Of a DNA stretch of 64,000 bases, positions 9,072 to 18,208 are shown piece by piece. The stretch is from positions 62,001 through 126,000 of the forward strand of contig VIAD01000008.1 of NCBI GenBank assembly GCA_006546595.1, written 5' to 3'. The notes beneath the pieces are model-generated. The model saw only the letters and a list, made by a program, of their open reading frames with translations. It made no database searches and was not told the DNA's origin. How positions within the stretch are numbered: position 1 is the first letter of the stretch; each line of letters opens with the position of its first letter. The position numbers were made by a program, and so were the translations under genes. The DNA is from Moraxellaceae bacterium AER2_44_116 (lineage in GTDB: Bacteria; Pseudomonadota; Gammaproteobacteria; Pseudomonadales; Moraxellaceae).

Positions 9072-9299
9072 ATGAATATTGTCGGAAAGAAACAGTGCCA
9101 TTGTTTGAATGGATTGTGTTTTTTGTCAGAAGATGCGGCACAAGCAGAAGCGAATTACAGCAAGGCATTTGCTGAACTAAAGTCACATCAAGTCATGGTA
9201 CTAATAGCGTTGGAAGAAAAGCGTGTTTTTAAGAAGTTGGCATGGCTAGAGTCGTTGGGCGTTGATTCTGTTTTTGGTGTATGTTGTCAGGAAAAATAA
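9072..9299 (+). CDS. small Cys-motif protein B (tandem paralogue)
   Basis: A 75-residue paralogue of the preceding protein. I start it at the ATG at 9072, which has AAGGAG at 9059-9064, rather than at an upstream in-frame start inside the previous gene. QCHCLNGLCFL repeats the Cys-x-Cys-x4-Cys motif. NYS, the ALEEKR helix, WLESLGV and a C-terminal CC follow in the same order as in its neighbour. The two genes are 41 bp apart and are probably an operon. Function unknown; a metal-binding role is inference from the cysteines. Confidence 0.7.
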   Translation: MNIVGKKQCHCLNGLCFLSEDAAQAEANYSKAFAELKSHQVMVLIALEEKRVFKKLAWLESLGVDSVFGVCCQEK

Positions 9300-9455
9300 A
9301 ATATCCAATCTTTCATGTGGCTAATATGACTTAATATATTGTCGATACAGCCAATTGACTTCCTTTTCTTGATAGAATAACGTTCGTTTAGTAAATGATC
9401 GTTATTTTAATGGCGTTTTTTTGAAAAGTTAAAATCAGGTGTTGGGAGCAAGAAA

Positions 9456-9794
9456 ATGGCTTTTGTTGTCTTGGAAGAATGTATTCGTTGTAAACATACC
9501 GATTGCGTTGAAGTGTGTCCTGTCGATTGCTTTTATGAAGGGCCTAATTTTTTAGCGATTGATCCCGATGAATGTATTGATTGCGCCTTATGCGAGCCTG
9601 AATGCCCTGTTGATGCAATTCGTGCTGAAGATGAAGTCCCCGCCGATCAACACCTATTTATTGCCTTGAATGCTGAATTAGCCAAGCATGAAAACTGGAC
9701 AAGAATCACCAAGCAAAAACCTGCAATGCCAGACCATGAGGAGTGGAAAGGGGTAAAAGGCAAATTAGCTCAATTAGATCGTAATGGGGCATGA
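9456..9794 (+). CDS. fdxA: 7Fe ferredoxin (FdxA-like), first copy
   Basis: A 112-residue bacterial ferredoxin of the 3Fe-4S/4Fe-4S type. The N-terminal half carries C-x2-C-x4-C-x3-CP (CIRCKHTDCVEVCP) and the second cluster motif C-x2-C-x2-C-x3-CP (CIDCALCEPECP). The acidic C-terminal extension is typical of FdxA. It is a paralogue of the protein encoded beside mutS at 29130. It stands at the head of a region encoding a ferredoxin-NADP reductase and molybdopterin enzymes, so it may serve as a dedicated electron carrier there. GGGAGC precedes the ATG. Confidence 0.92.
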   Translation: MAFVVLEECIRCKHTDCVEVCPVDCFYEGPNFLAIDPDECIDCALCEPECPVDAIRAEDEVPADQHLFIALNAELAKHENWTRITKQKPAMPDHEEWKGVKGKLAQLDRNGA

Positions 9795-9866
9795 GCTTTT
9801 GGGCTGTTGTCTAAATATGTGTCATATTATTACGTTATCTTTTGGCTAATTGAGGAAGTAAATCCA

Positions 9867-10364
9867 ATGTTAAAATTTTCTTTGACACCTGTTGATGCAT
9901 CATTTTTTGATACAGCGCCGTTTCGCTGGACATATCAAATTGATGTCGCTGCTACCCCTGACGAGGTTTGGGCGGGATTAATTGCATACCGCCCCCTAGC
10001 GTGGTGCAAGATGCTTAAGGGGCACTATACGAGTGCAGCTCCTTATGGTCTGAGCTCAACACGTAGCGTGACTGCGGTAGGCACTGTGTTACTTGAGGAG
10101 GAGTTTTTTCATTGGAGTGATGCAGATCGGCACCACTCGTTTCATGTATTGAAAACAAATCTGCCCATACTCAAGTCATTTGCTGAAGATTATCACGTCA
10201 CTGCGATTAACGGTGGGGCGCGATTAACGTGGCGTTTTGCGATAGAACCTAAACGTGGCTTTCATCGCATGATGCAAATGAGTCGTTTCGCCAATGAATA
10301 TCTGTTTTCGACTTTTGTCCGAGATACTCAGCGACGGTTTGGCAAGATTAAATCTGCACACTGA
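9867..10364 (+). CDS. SRPBCC/START-like ligand-binding protein
   Basis: About 165 residues. The start is set at the ATG at 9867, with GAGGAAG at 9852-9858. The sequence FRWTYQIDVAATPDEVWAGL followed by beta-strand-rich sequence and a C-terminal amphipathic helix matches the SRPBCC (polyketide cyclase/START-like) helix-grip fold, which binds hydrophobic ligands. There are no invariant catalytic residues to check. It lies between a ferredoxin and a GST gene in a co-directional run, which suggests handling of a hydrophobic substrate, but this is inference. Confidence 0.7.
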   Translation: MLKFSLTPVDASFFDTAPFRWTYQIDVAATPDEVWAGLIAYRPLAWCKMLKGHYTSAAPYGLSSTRSVTAVGTVLLEEEFFHWSDADRHHSFHVLKTNLPILKSFAEDYHVTAINGGARLTWRFAIEPKRGFHRMMQMSRFANEYLFSTFVRDTQRRFGKIKSAH

Positions 10365-10396
10365 ATATATTTATCTGTTTATGAAGGCTGTTTATC

Positions 10397-11080
10397 ATGA
10401 CTCAATCCATTGTATTGCATCAATTTGAAATATCGCCATTTTGCCAAAAAGTAGCCAAGGCTTTACGCCACAAAGGGATTGCTTTTGAAGCGATTGACTA
10501 TAACGGCATGGCATCGGCAAAAGCTCAAACCTTAAGTAAGGTCGGTAAAGTGCCTGTGTTAGATATTGACGGCAAACGCATTCAAGACAGTACCAAAATC
10601 GCACGGTATTTGGACGAAGCGTATCCTGATTTACCGCGTTTATATCCTGTCGATTTATTTGAAAAAGCTCAAGTCGAACTTTGGGAAGATTGGTCTGACG
10701 AGCTACTGTATTGGTATGAAGTGAATTATCGCGCCAATGATCCTGCCGCATTAGATGCCGCTGTGAGTTTAGCGATGACAGGTCGTCCAGCCTACGAGCG
10801 TCCATTGGTCAAACCTTCGCTTAAAATTGCACTCAAAATGCAGCTAATGTTTCAAGGTTTGGGGCGAATGGCTAAAGAAGATGTTGATGCAGAATTTTTA
10901 CGCCATTTAGATCGTATTGATTTGATTTTAACAAAAACAGGTTGGTTAGTCGGTGCGCAAAAGACCATTGCCGATATGTCTGTCGGTTCACAATTAGCAG
11001 AAGTGGTACGAACCAGTGCAGTTATGCGTCCACAAATTTTGGCGCGACCGCATATTGCGAAATGGCTTGGTCAATTATGA
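10397..11080 (+). CDS. glutathione S-transferase family protein
   Basis: A 227-residue GST-like protein. The N-terminal thioredoxin-fold domain contains the SPFCQKV helix start, the cis-proline element KVPVLD and the glutathione-contact QDSTKIARYLDE. An all-helical C-terminal domain follows. The active-site region has Ser/Cys, not Tyr, like beta/omega-type bacterial GSTs. Its stop codon overlaps the ATG of the next gene (ATGA), so the two are translationally coupled. A role in isomerisation or detoxification of an intermediate of this cluster is plausible. Confidence 0.88.
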   Translation: MTQSIVLHQFEISPFCQKVAKALRHKGIAFEAIDYNGMASAKAQTLSKVGKVPVLDIDGKRIQDSTKIARYLDEAYPDLPRLYPVDLFEKAQVELWEDWSDELLYWYEVNYRANDPAALDAAVSLAMTGRPAYERPLVKPSLKIALKMQLMFQGLGRMAKEDVDAEFLRHLDRIDLILTKTGWLVGAQKTIADMSVGSQLAEVVRTSAVMRPQILARPHIAKWLGQL

Positions 11081-11844
11081 GTGAAAATCAAAATTCAACA
11101 CCTCAACATTGTGCGGTTGTGGTGGGGGTGGGTGCATCTAAGGGTATTGGTGGCGCAGTGTGTCGGCGTATCGCCAAAGAGGGCTTATTAGTTTATATCG
11201 TTGGTCGTACCGCCAGTAAATTACAGCTTGTTGCCGATGAAATTACGGCAACGGGCGGAAAAGTCATCGTTCGCACCCTTGATTCCACCAAACCTGAACA
11301 AGTCAGTGCTCTTTTTCAAGAAATTGCCGCTAAAAATCAGGTGGTTGATTTAGTAGTGCATAACGTGGGCAGTAATATGCCATCGCGTTTTTTGACAACA
11401 TCGCCCCGATTTTTAGAGCAAATGTGGCGTGCAACATTCTTTTCGGGGTTTTTGTTTGGGCAAGCGTCATTGGCTGTCTTTTTAGCGCAACAACATGGGA
11501 CTTTGCTGTTTACAGGCGCCAGTGGTTCGATGCGTGGTAAGCCATTTTTTGCGGCCTTTACGACGGGAAAATCAGCATTACGCAACTACATCCAAGGCAT
11601 TGTGCGTGAGTTTAATGCCAGCAACATTCATATTGCTCATATTGTCATTGATGGCATGGTCGATGGTGATCGGGTGAATCAGTTTGGTTATGGCTTGGGA
11701 CGCATGATTCGACTGTATCGCGGTGGTGAAAAAGCCAGTTTAAATGTGGATGATATTGCCGATAACTACTGGCAATTGCACAAGCAGCCGAAAGATTTAT
11801 GGACTCATGAGTTAGATTTAAGACCGTTTTTGGAGAAGTTCTAA
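11077..11844 (+). CDS. SDR family oxidoreductase with Phe in place of the catalytic Tyr
   Basis: A 255-residue short-chain dehydrogenase-like protein. The start is the ATG at 11077, in a 4-bp overlap with the GST gene. The Rossmann glycine motif GASKGIG is present near residues 19-25, HNVGS replaces the usual NNAG, and the active-site serine region is FTGASGS. The usual Y-x3-K reads F-T-T-G-K, so the catalytic Tyr is Phe. Cofactor binding is likely but classical SDR chemistry is doubtful. Members of this subfamily often have an altered Tyr position. Its stop codon overlaps the next start (TAATG). Confidence 0.88.
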   Translation: MSENQNSTPQHCAVVVGVGASKGIGGAVCRRIAKEGLLVYIVGRTASKLQLVADEITATGGKVIVRTLDSTKPEQVSALFQEIAAKNQVVDLVVHNVGSNMPSRFLTTSPRFLEQMWRATFFSGFLFGQASLAVFLAQQHGTLLFTGASGSMRGKPFFAAFTTGKSALRNYIQGIVREFNASNIHIAHIVIDGMVDGDRVNQFGYGLGRMIRLYRGGEKASLNVDDIADNYWQLHKQPKDLWTHELDLRPFLEKF

Positions 11845-12548
11845 TGAACTTGCTGAATGCCATCAAAACGCTGCAAATGAAATACTATCAAGGTTGTGCT
11901 GTTGTTATTGGTTCGGATATCGCCGCGCTGTCACACATGATGCGAGACAAAATCAAGCAAGATTCCCTCATTCTTTACCAAGTCAGCCATGACGATACCG
12001 CGAAACAGCCACGCATAAAAAGCGGATTAGCCGATTTTATCGACGTTCAAGTGGATACCACGTCGCCCGATGCTGTTAATGCGCTGTTTGCTTTGTTGAT
12101 CAGTAAAAAGCATCAACCTAAACTCGTTATTTTTAGCCCAGAAGCTAACGACTCAACCCCGACATTAGCCATTACTCCCACGCAAATTGAATCCTCTTGG
12201 CAAATGACAGGGTACAGTGCCTTTTTGGTTGCGCAAGCGGCATTGACACAAATGCAAAAAGTCAAAGTGGGTACGTTTTTGTTTTTAGGATCAGCACTGG
12301 CGACACAACCAATGACTCCTTGGTTAGCGAGTAGCGCCATGCAAGCGGGCGTTCGTGCGTTGGCACAATCATTGGCACGCGAGTTTAATCCACAAGGGAT
12401 TCATGTGGCTTATATCGCCTTAGCTCATGATGCAGAGTCGAAACACGCCGCAAAATCGACAGACCTGGCAATGGCGATTGCGAATAGTTGCTGGCACGCA
12501 CACAAACAATCAAAACAGACATGGGCGCAAGAGTTCGGCACGTTTTAA
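11844..12548 (+). CDS. degenerate SDR-like protein
   Basis: A 234-residue paralogue of the preceding SDR. The C-terminal block ALAQSLAREFNPQGIHVAYI is clearly SDR-like, but the Rossmann motif is reduced to VVIGSDIAAL, without the TGxxxGxG glycines, and the Y-x3-K position reads S-A-M-Q-A, so Tyr and Lys are both missing. It is probably non-catalytic, perhaps a subunit of a heteromer with its neighbour, to which it is coupled by a TAATG overlap. Length is close to the family norm, so it is not simply truncated. Confidence 0.8.
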   Translation: MNLLNAIKTLQMKYYQGCAVVIGSDIAALSHMMRDKIKQDSLILYQVSHDDTAKQPRIKSGLADFIDVQVDTTSPDAVNALFALLISKKHQPKLVIFSPEANDSTPTLAITPTQIESSWQMTGYSAFLVAQAALTQMQKVKVGTFLFLGSALATQPMTPWLASSAMQAGVRALAQSLAREFNPQGIHVAYIALAHDAESKHAAKSTDLAMAIANSCWHAHKQSKQTWAQEFGTF

Positions 12549-12584
12549 TTGATAATTATGAGTTTTTATCGGAGTGATTGGTCT

Positions 12585-13355
12585 ATGTCCTTTAATCGAG
12601 AAACGGTACTGTCAGTACACCATTGGAATGATACGTTATTTAGTTTTACCACTACCCGTGATCCTAGCTTACGTTTTAAAACGGGGCAGTTTGTCATGAT
12701 TGGTTTAGAAGTGAATGGCAAACCGTTAATGCGTGCTTACAGTGTTGTTAGTGCAAATTATGAAGATCATTTAGAGTTTTACAGTATTAAAGTCCAAGAC
12801 GGGCCACTCACGTCAAAATTACAACACCTGAAAGTGGGCGATACATTATTGGTCAGCCGTAAGCCAACCGGTTCGTTGATTATGGATAATCTCAAGGCAG
12901 GTAAAAATCTGTATTTACTGTCGACAGGAACAGGTTTAGCCCCGTTTATGAGTGTCGTTCGTGATCCTGAGTTTTATGAAGCGTTCGATAAAATCATTCT
13001 GACTCATGGTGTGCGTTGGAATAGCGAATTAGGATATTTTAATTACCTCACCGAAACCTTACCGAACAACGAATTTTTTGGTGAGCAAGTCAAAGATAAA
13101 CTGATTTATTACCCGACAGTAACACGTGATGAGTTTAGTACTCAAGGCCGTTTAACCGACAAAATCCGTGATGGCAAACTGTTTGAAGACATTAATTTGC
13201 CTGCCCTAAATCCCGAAACGGATCGGGTGATGATTTGTGGCAGCCCCAGTATGCTGAGTGAGTTGGTGGATATTTTAGAAGAACGTGGCTTTAGTGAAGG
13301 CACAAGCCATGCGCCGGGTGAATATGTCATCGAACGGGCGTTTGTCGAAAAGTAG
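12585..13355 (+). CDS. fpr: ferredoxin-NADP reductase
   Basis: About 256 residues, of the bacterial plant-type FNR class. The FAD-binding RAYS motif lies in an N-terminal beta-barrel. LLSTGTGLAPFMSV is the NADP-binding start, with HGVRWNSELGY after it, CGSPSML near the end, and the C-terminal AFVEK typical of the Azotobacter/Pseudomonas-type enzymes. It transfers electrons between NADPH and ferredoxin or flavodoxin. The ATG at 12585 has GGAG ten bases upstream. With the ferredoxin at 9456 and the molybdopterin enzymes it could form one electron-transfer chain. Confidence 0.92.
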   Translation: MSFNRETVLSVHHWNDTLFSFTTTRDPSLRFKTGQFVMIGLEVNGKPLMRAYSVVSANYEDHLEFYSIKVQDGPLTSKLQHLKVGDTLLVSRKPTGSLIMDNLKAGKNLYLLSTGTGLAPFMSVVRDPEFYEAFDKIILTHGVRWNSELGYFNYLTETLPNNEFFGEQVKDKLIYYPTVTRDEFSTQGRLTDKIRDGKLFEDINLPALNPETDRVMICGSPSMLSELVDILEERGFSEGTSHAPGEYVIERAFVEK

Positions 13356-13412
13356 GGGCGAATTGATTCGTCAATTGAAATCGTGCCATCTCTTTATTAG
13401 AGCGTTATCATC

Positions 13413-14378
13413 ATGTCCAAGCAATTGTTAGTCACTTCCGAACAAGGCCGCGTATTAATCATTAAGATTGATAATCCGCCTGCCAATTTTTTGACTTCTG
13501 CGATTATGGCTCAGCTTAATAGCCTGTTGATTGAACTTGAAAAACGCAATGATATTGGCGCGGTGATAATCACGGGTGCAGTGCAAAATATCTTTTTAAC
13601 CCATTTTGATGTTGATGACATTGAATCTGCCGTTAATTCCATCCCTTTTGCGATGCCAACCGCGTTGGTGCAAATGCTCACCACGTCAGAAAACACCTTG
13701 GATTATGTGCCTTATGCCCGTCAGTTGTTAAAACATACACCAATGGCGGGCGTATCGGATATGAATATTTTTCATGAAGTGACGGCACGGATGCGAGCGA
13801 TGAATAAAGTATTTATTGCTGCGATTAATGGCCGAGCCATGGGCGGAGGCTTTGAGTTGGCCTTAGCGTGTGATATGCGGTTGATGGTCGAAGATGAAGC
13901 CAATGATGGCATTATGGTCGGTCAACCTGAAATTTTAATTGGTTTGATTCCGGGTGGTGGAGGTACACAAATGTTGGCGCGTAGTTTGGGTGTCGCCAAT
14001 GCGTTAGAACATTGTTTAGAAGGTCAACCGTTGAGTCCCGCCCAAGCCTTGGAATTAGGCATGATTAACAAAGTCGTGCCTGCTACGCAATTGATGGCAG
14101 AAGCGCAAACATTGGCTCAACGGATGGCATTACGATCGCCACAAGCCATTAAATCCATTAAAAACGCCATTTATCAAGCCAGTTCAATGACGTGGGATGC
14201 AGGTATGGAAGTGGAGAAAAATGCCTTTTTATCGGCAGCATCGCAAGCGAATACCCGTCGCGCGATGCACTATTATATTGCCAAAGTAAGAGCGTTAATT
14301 GCGTCGGGAGACCCGATGACCATTGACGATTTTAGCGAATTATTAGCGGGCAAAGCGGTTGATATGACCATCTCGTAG
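13413..14378 (+). CDS. enoyl-CoA hydratase/isomerase family protein
   Basis: A 321-residue crotonase-superfamily protein, slightly longer than the usual 260 because of an insertion around residues 70-110 and a C-terminal tail. The oxyanion-hole segment NGRAMGGGFELALACD and the second-helix region GQPEILIGLIPGGGGTQ, with a catalytic-type Glu, are conserved. It probably hydrates or isomerises a CoA thioester. It lies 57 bp after the reductase gene and 54 bp before the molybdopterin oxidoreductase gene, in a co-directional catabolic run. Confidence 0.88.
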   Translation: MSKQLLVTSEQGRVLIIKIDNPPANFLTSAIMAQLNSLLIELEKRNDIGAVIITGAVQNIFLTHFDVDDIESAVNSIPFAMPTALVQMLTTSENTLDYVPYARQLLKHTPMAGVSDMNIFHEVTARMRAMNKVFIAAINGRAMGGGFELALACDMRLMVEDEANDGIMVGQPEILIGLIPGGGGTQMLARSLGVANALEHCLEGQPLSPAQALELGMINKVVPATQLMAEAQTLAQRMALRSPQAIKSIKNAIYQASSMTWDAGMEVEKNAFLSAASQANTRRAMHYYIAKVRALIASGDPMTIDDFSELLAGKAVDMTIS

Positions 14379-14432
14379 GGGCGAATTTATTCGCCCATTC
14401 AACTGTGTTATTCATTTTAAGGTGAGGCCATC

Positions 14433-16811
14433 ATGCAAACAGAACAACAACCCGAATGGAAAAAAACAGCATGTATTTTATGTGCGATTAACTGTGGCTT
14501 AGAAGTACAAACAGGCGGCGATGATGGCCGACAAATCCTCAAAATTCGCGGTGATGACGATCATCCCTTATCCAAAGGTTATGTTTGCGAAAAGTCACAA
14601 CGCATGAATTACTACCAGCAAGGAGCTGACCGTTTAACCTCGCCGATGCGTCGCCGAGCCGATGGCACATATGAAGCCGTTGATTGGGATACCGCCATTC
14701 GGGAAGTGGCTCAAAACCTCAAAGCCATTAAACAAAAATACGGCGGCGAAAGCTTTTTGTATTATGGCGGAGGCGCACAAGGCAATCATTTAGGCGGTGG
14801 TTATGGTGATGCTACGCTCAAAGCCTTAGGCGTGAAATATCGCTCCAATGCTTTAGCGCAAGAAAAAACGGGCGAGTTTTGGGTACAAGGAAAAATGTTT
14901 GGCACGGGCGCACATGGTGATTTTCATCATTGTGAAGTAGCGATATTTTTGGGAAAAAATCCGTGGCAATCACATGGTTTTGCCCAAACACGGGTGTTGT
15001 TAAAAGAGATTCAAAAAGACCCACAACGCGCCATGATTGTTATTGACCCGCGTGTCAGTGAAACGGCGGCAATGGCCGAATACCATTTACAGGTGAAGCC
15101 TGCCACCGACGCATGGTGTTTGGCGGCACTGATTGCCATTATTGTGCAAAATAACTGGCATAAAGCCGATTGGTTAGCGCAACACACCACCAGCTTTACC
15201 AAAATTGCCCCGTTATTTGCCGATATCAATATCGCGGACTACGCCAAAAAATGTGGTGTTGAACTCAGTTTATTGCAGGCAGCCGCACAACGTATTGCCC
15301 AAGCTAAAAGTGTGTCGATTTTTGAAGACCTCGGAACGCAAATGAATCAACATTCCACCTTAAATAGCTATTTGCAACGTCTATTAGCGACGGTGACAGG
15401 CAATTACGGCAAAGAGGGCGCAGCCAATGCGTATGTGCCATTTTTCTCCTTAGCCAAAGCCAGTAAAGGCGAGACAGGTGGTAGTAGCAAAAAAGCCAGC
15501 CCAACACCTGCCAATAAAGGCCGTTTTAGCCCTGTCACTCAATCAAAAATTATTATTGGTTTGATTCCGTGTAATGTTATTCCTGATGAAATTTTAACCG
15601 ATCATCCCAAACGTTTTCGCGCGATGATTATTGAAAGTGGCAATCCTGCGCATTCCTTAGCGGATAGCCAACGGATGCGTGAAGCCATTCGCGCACTAGA
15701 ATTTAGTCTAGTGATCGATGTCGCCATGACCGAAACGGCGCGTCAGGCCAGTTATGTGTTGCCTGCATCCAGTCAGTTTGAAAAAGCGGAAGCGACATTT
15801 TTTAACATGGAATTTCCCAAAAATGCCTTCCATGTCCGTCAACCCTTATTTGAGCCATTAGCAGGCACATTGCCTGAAGCGGAAATTCATGCGCGTTTAC
15901 TGGAAGCGATGGGGGAATTATCGGAAAGAGATTATCAGCCCTTACGTTTAGCCCTCAAGCTCGACCAAATTAAGCTCGGCCAACGTAAATTAGGTGATAT
16001 TCACATTTTCAAAGAATCGTTAGCGCGTAAGGCGTTTGCCGCTGCTTTTCTCGCACAAGCCGCGTTATCTAAAAAAGTTGTGCCGTACGCGCCAATCATT
16101 TTATATCGCACATTAGGCCAAACCTTGCCGAAAGGCATGGAAGCGGCAGCATTGGTGTGGGCGTTATCGTTGTTTCATGTCATGGATAATCCTAAAACCG
16201 CCGCCCGCGCAGGATTTACAGGACTTGCCCCCTTAGCAGGTGACCGTTTATTTCAAGCGATTTTGGATAATCCGTCGGGTGTGGTTTATGCCGATCGTAA
16301 TTATCAAGAAAGCTGGCAAGCCATTAAACTGCCAGAGCATCGTATTGAATTGTATATTGCAGAGTTAGTGGGCGAAATTGAAAAGTTAGCTAACACGAAG
16401 CCTGAAACCATTGACCCGAATTATCCCTTTGTGCTGTCCGCAGGTGAACGGCGTAATGACACAGCAAATACCGCTGTTCGTGACTCCAGTTGGCATAAAC
16501 GTGGACGTTTTGGGACGTTGCGTATTCATGCTCAAGATGCGGCAGATTTAGGGTGTGATGATGGTGATATCGTGCAATTAACCACGCCTAGAGGCTCGGT
16601 ACACGTACCGTTAGAAGTGTCAAAAATGATGCAACGTGGCCATATTTCTTTGCCGAATGGACAGGGCTTGCAATATCCCAATGCCAATGGTGAGTTGATT
16701 CAACAAGGTATTGCGCCTAACGAGTTAACTGATACGGGTCGTCGTGACTTCTTCGCAGGTACGCCGTGGCATAAATGTGTGCCTGCGAAGTTAGAAAAAA
16801 TCTTGGTATAG
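14433..16811 (+). CDS. molybdopterin-dependent oxidoreductase, first copy
   Basis: A 792-residue DMSO-reductase-superfamily enzyme. An N-terminal 4Fe-4S motif, C-x2-C-x3-C (CILCAINC) with a further Cys about 30 residues on in GYVCEKS, is followed by the molybdopterin domain and a C-terminal MGD-binding (molydop_binding) domain around PFVLSAGERRNDTANT. There is a Lys/Ser/Pro-rich insert around residues 345-365. No Tat signal is visible, so it is cytoplasmic. It is paralogous to the protein at 20367. Substrate unknown. Ferredoxin and ferredoxin reductase encoded upstream are likely electron partners. Confidence 0.92.
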   Translation: MQTEQQPEWKKTACILCAINCGLEVQTGGDDGRQILKIRGDDDHPLSKGYVCEKSQRMNYYQQGADRLTSPMRRRADGTYEAVDWDTAIREVAQNLKAIKQKYGGESFLYYGGGAQGNHLGGGYGDATLKALGVKYRSNALAQEKTGEFWVQGKMFGTGAHGDFHHCEVAIFLGKNPWQSHGFAQTRVLLKEIQKDPQRAMIVIDPRVSETAAMAEYHLQVKPATDAWCLAALIAIIVQNNWHKADWLAQHTTSFTKIAPLFADINIADYAKKCGVELSLLQAAAQRIAQAKSVSIFEDLGTQMNQHSTLNSYLQRLLATVTGNYGKEGAANAYVPFFSLAKASKGETGGSSKKASPTPANKGRFSPVTQSKIIIGLIPCNVIPDEILTDHPKRFRAMIIESGNPAHSLADSQRMREAIRALEFSLVIDVAMTETARQASYVLPASSQFEKAEATFFNMEFPKNAFHVRQPLFEPLAGTLPEAEIHARLLEAMGELSERDYQPLRLALKLDQIKLGQRKLGDIHIFKESLARKAFAAAFLAQAALSKKVVPYAPIILYRTLGQTLPKGMEAAALVWALSLFHVMDNPKTAARAGFTGLAPLAGDRLFQAILDNPSGVVYADRNYQESWQAIKLPEHRIELYIAELVGEIEKLANTKPETIDPNYPFVLSAGERRNDTANTAVRDSSWHKRGRFGTLRIHAQDAADLGCDDGDIVQLTTPRGSVHVPLEVSKMMQRGHISLPNGQGLQYPNANGELIQQGIAPNELTDTGRRDFFAGTPWHKCVPAKLEKILV

Positions 16812-16835
16812 TTCGAATAAGGTGTATTTATTAGA

Positions 16836-16860
16836 AAAAACGTCATATTTTGACGTTTTT
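16836..16860 (+). terminator. Rho-independent terminator, AAAAACGTCA/TGACGTTTTT
   Basis: A 10-bp inverted repeat with a 5-nt loop (CGTCA at 16841-16845, TGACG at 16851-16855, flanked by A5 and T5) lies 25 bp after the oxidoreductase stop codon. It is symmetric and could act in both directions. Confidence 0.75.
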
Positions 16861-17039
16861 AAGATGTGTAGATGTTGTTAGTATAGTGGCGGAGCTTTTA
16901 AAATAAAACCTAGCCATTATTAGCGACATCTGCTATCCCATATTCTTTATACGCACTGTTGTTTTTTTGTGATAGACATACTGAGCAAAGGATTGAGGAT
17001 TGAGGATTGCTTTTAATTGATATACATCAGGAGTATAAA

Positions 17040-17978
17040 ATGTCTATTGTTTGTGGAAAATGCAGTTATACGCGTACCGAACACGACCATGTACCAGAAT
17101 GGCAATGTCCTTCGTGTGGCGTTGCCTATAACAAGATCAAAAAAATACAAGAATCCGCTCGTAGCTCACCAGTAGCCGCATCAACTGCAAAAAAAGAAGT
17201 CAAGGTAGAAGAAGTAAACTTAGAAACTCAGGATGTTGTTTTGGGGCAAAAGTTTGTAGTTTATGGCGTATTTCTCCAGTTTCTATCGATGTTTTTAATC
17301 CCCGTTATTTCAATTTGGATGGTTACTGCGGCTCTAACGCTCATTGGAGTTATACTGCTAATAGTTGGTTTAACAAAGGTACTCTCTAGGGTAGGTAGTT
17401 CAACATTTTCTCAGGTGCTTCATTATATAGGCGTATTTTTGCCTCTTTTGAACTTAATTGTATATTTTTCGGTTAATACAAAAGCAAACACCTTCTTAAA
17501 GCATCATGGTTATGAGGTGGGTGCGCTAGGGCCGCGAGAAAACTTTCTTAATGCACCTAAATTTTATGGGATTCTATTCGTCGCTTTAGTTTTGTCGGTG
17601 CAAGCTAAAAATAACAAAGCGACTAATCCTATAGAAGTCGCTAAAACATTGAATGCCAAACTCAAAACACCCGTTGTAATGAATGAAAATGTTCGTTTTG
17701 ATGGTATTTCTGTTGTGAAAGATACATCTAACGGAAAAGACTTATTGTTGTATAAATTCGTACTTCTCAAGTATGAAAAAGGCTATCTTGAATGGGATAT
17801 GGGCAAGTTATTGACAGACGATGGTGTTAAAAAAGACGTGTGTAGTATTCAAAGTCTGCATAAAAACTATACAGGCCATAAAGAAAAATATCAGCTACGG
17901 GCCAACTTTTATAACAAGACTCAGGTTCTCATAAAACAGGTTGATATTCAGCTTTCGGAGTGTCGTTCTCCATTCTAA
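17040..17978 (+). CDS. zinc-ribbon membrane protein of unknown function
   Basis: About 312 residues. The start is at the ATG at 17040, with CAGGAG at 17028-17033. The N-terminus has a Cys4 zinc-ribbon pattern (CGKC, then CPSCG about 17 residues later). A charged linker follows, then three or four transmembrane segments at roughly residues 70-180 and a C-terminal region of about 110 residues, probably extracytoplasmic. I do not recognise the family. It is isolated by a terminator upstream and separated from the next gene by 230 bp, so it may not belong to the redox cluster. Confidence 0.65.
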   Translation: MSIVCGKCSYTRTEHDHVPEWQCPSCGVAYNKIKKIQESARSSPVAASTAKKEVKVEEVNLETQDVVLGQKFVVYGVFLQFLSMFLIPVISIWMVTAALTLIGVILLIVGLTKVLSRVGSSTFSQVLHYIGVFLPLLNLIVYFSVNTKANTFLKHHGYEVGALGPRENFLNAPKFYGILFVALVLSVQAKNNKATNPIEVAKTLNAKLKTPVVMNENVRFDGISVVKDTSNGKDLLLYKFVLLKYEKGYLEWDMGKLLTDDGVKKDVCSIQSLHKNYTGHKEKYQLRANFYNKTQVLIKQVDIQLSECRSPF

Positions 17979-18208
17979 ATAGCTAATAAATTGTGCTCTC
18001 CTAAACAGCCACTTTACTTTATATAGAGGCAACTGGTGTAAGGGAGAGCACAACATTATTTCACAAAGCTGCAAAACTTAAATCGTTTACTTTAGTCAAA
18101 TTTATGGATAAAAAATCATCCAAGTATTTTCTTAATTTAATGTTTACACCGTAAACTTTTGATGATAGTGTTCGTTTAAATTCCAAGCAATCAAAGAGGG
18201 TAATCACG

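Noticed and set aside
10395..10805. 136-codon minus-strand ORF over the GST gene
   Set aside because: The plus-strand GST frame has family motifs and overlaps its neighbour in operon fashion; the antisense frame has none.
16991..17010. Short tandem GATTGAG repeats before the zinc-ribbon gene
   Set aside because: Only two to three copies of 7 bp, with no relation to a recognised regulatory site.
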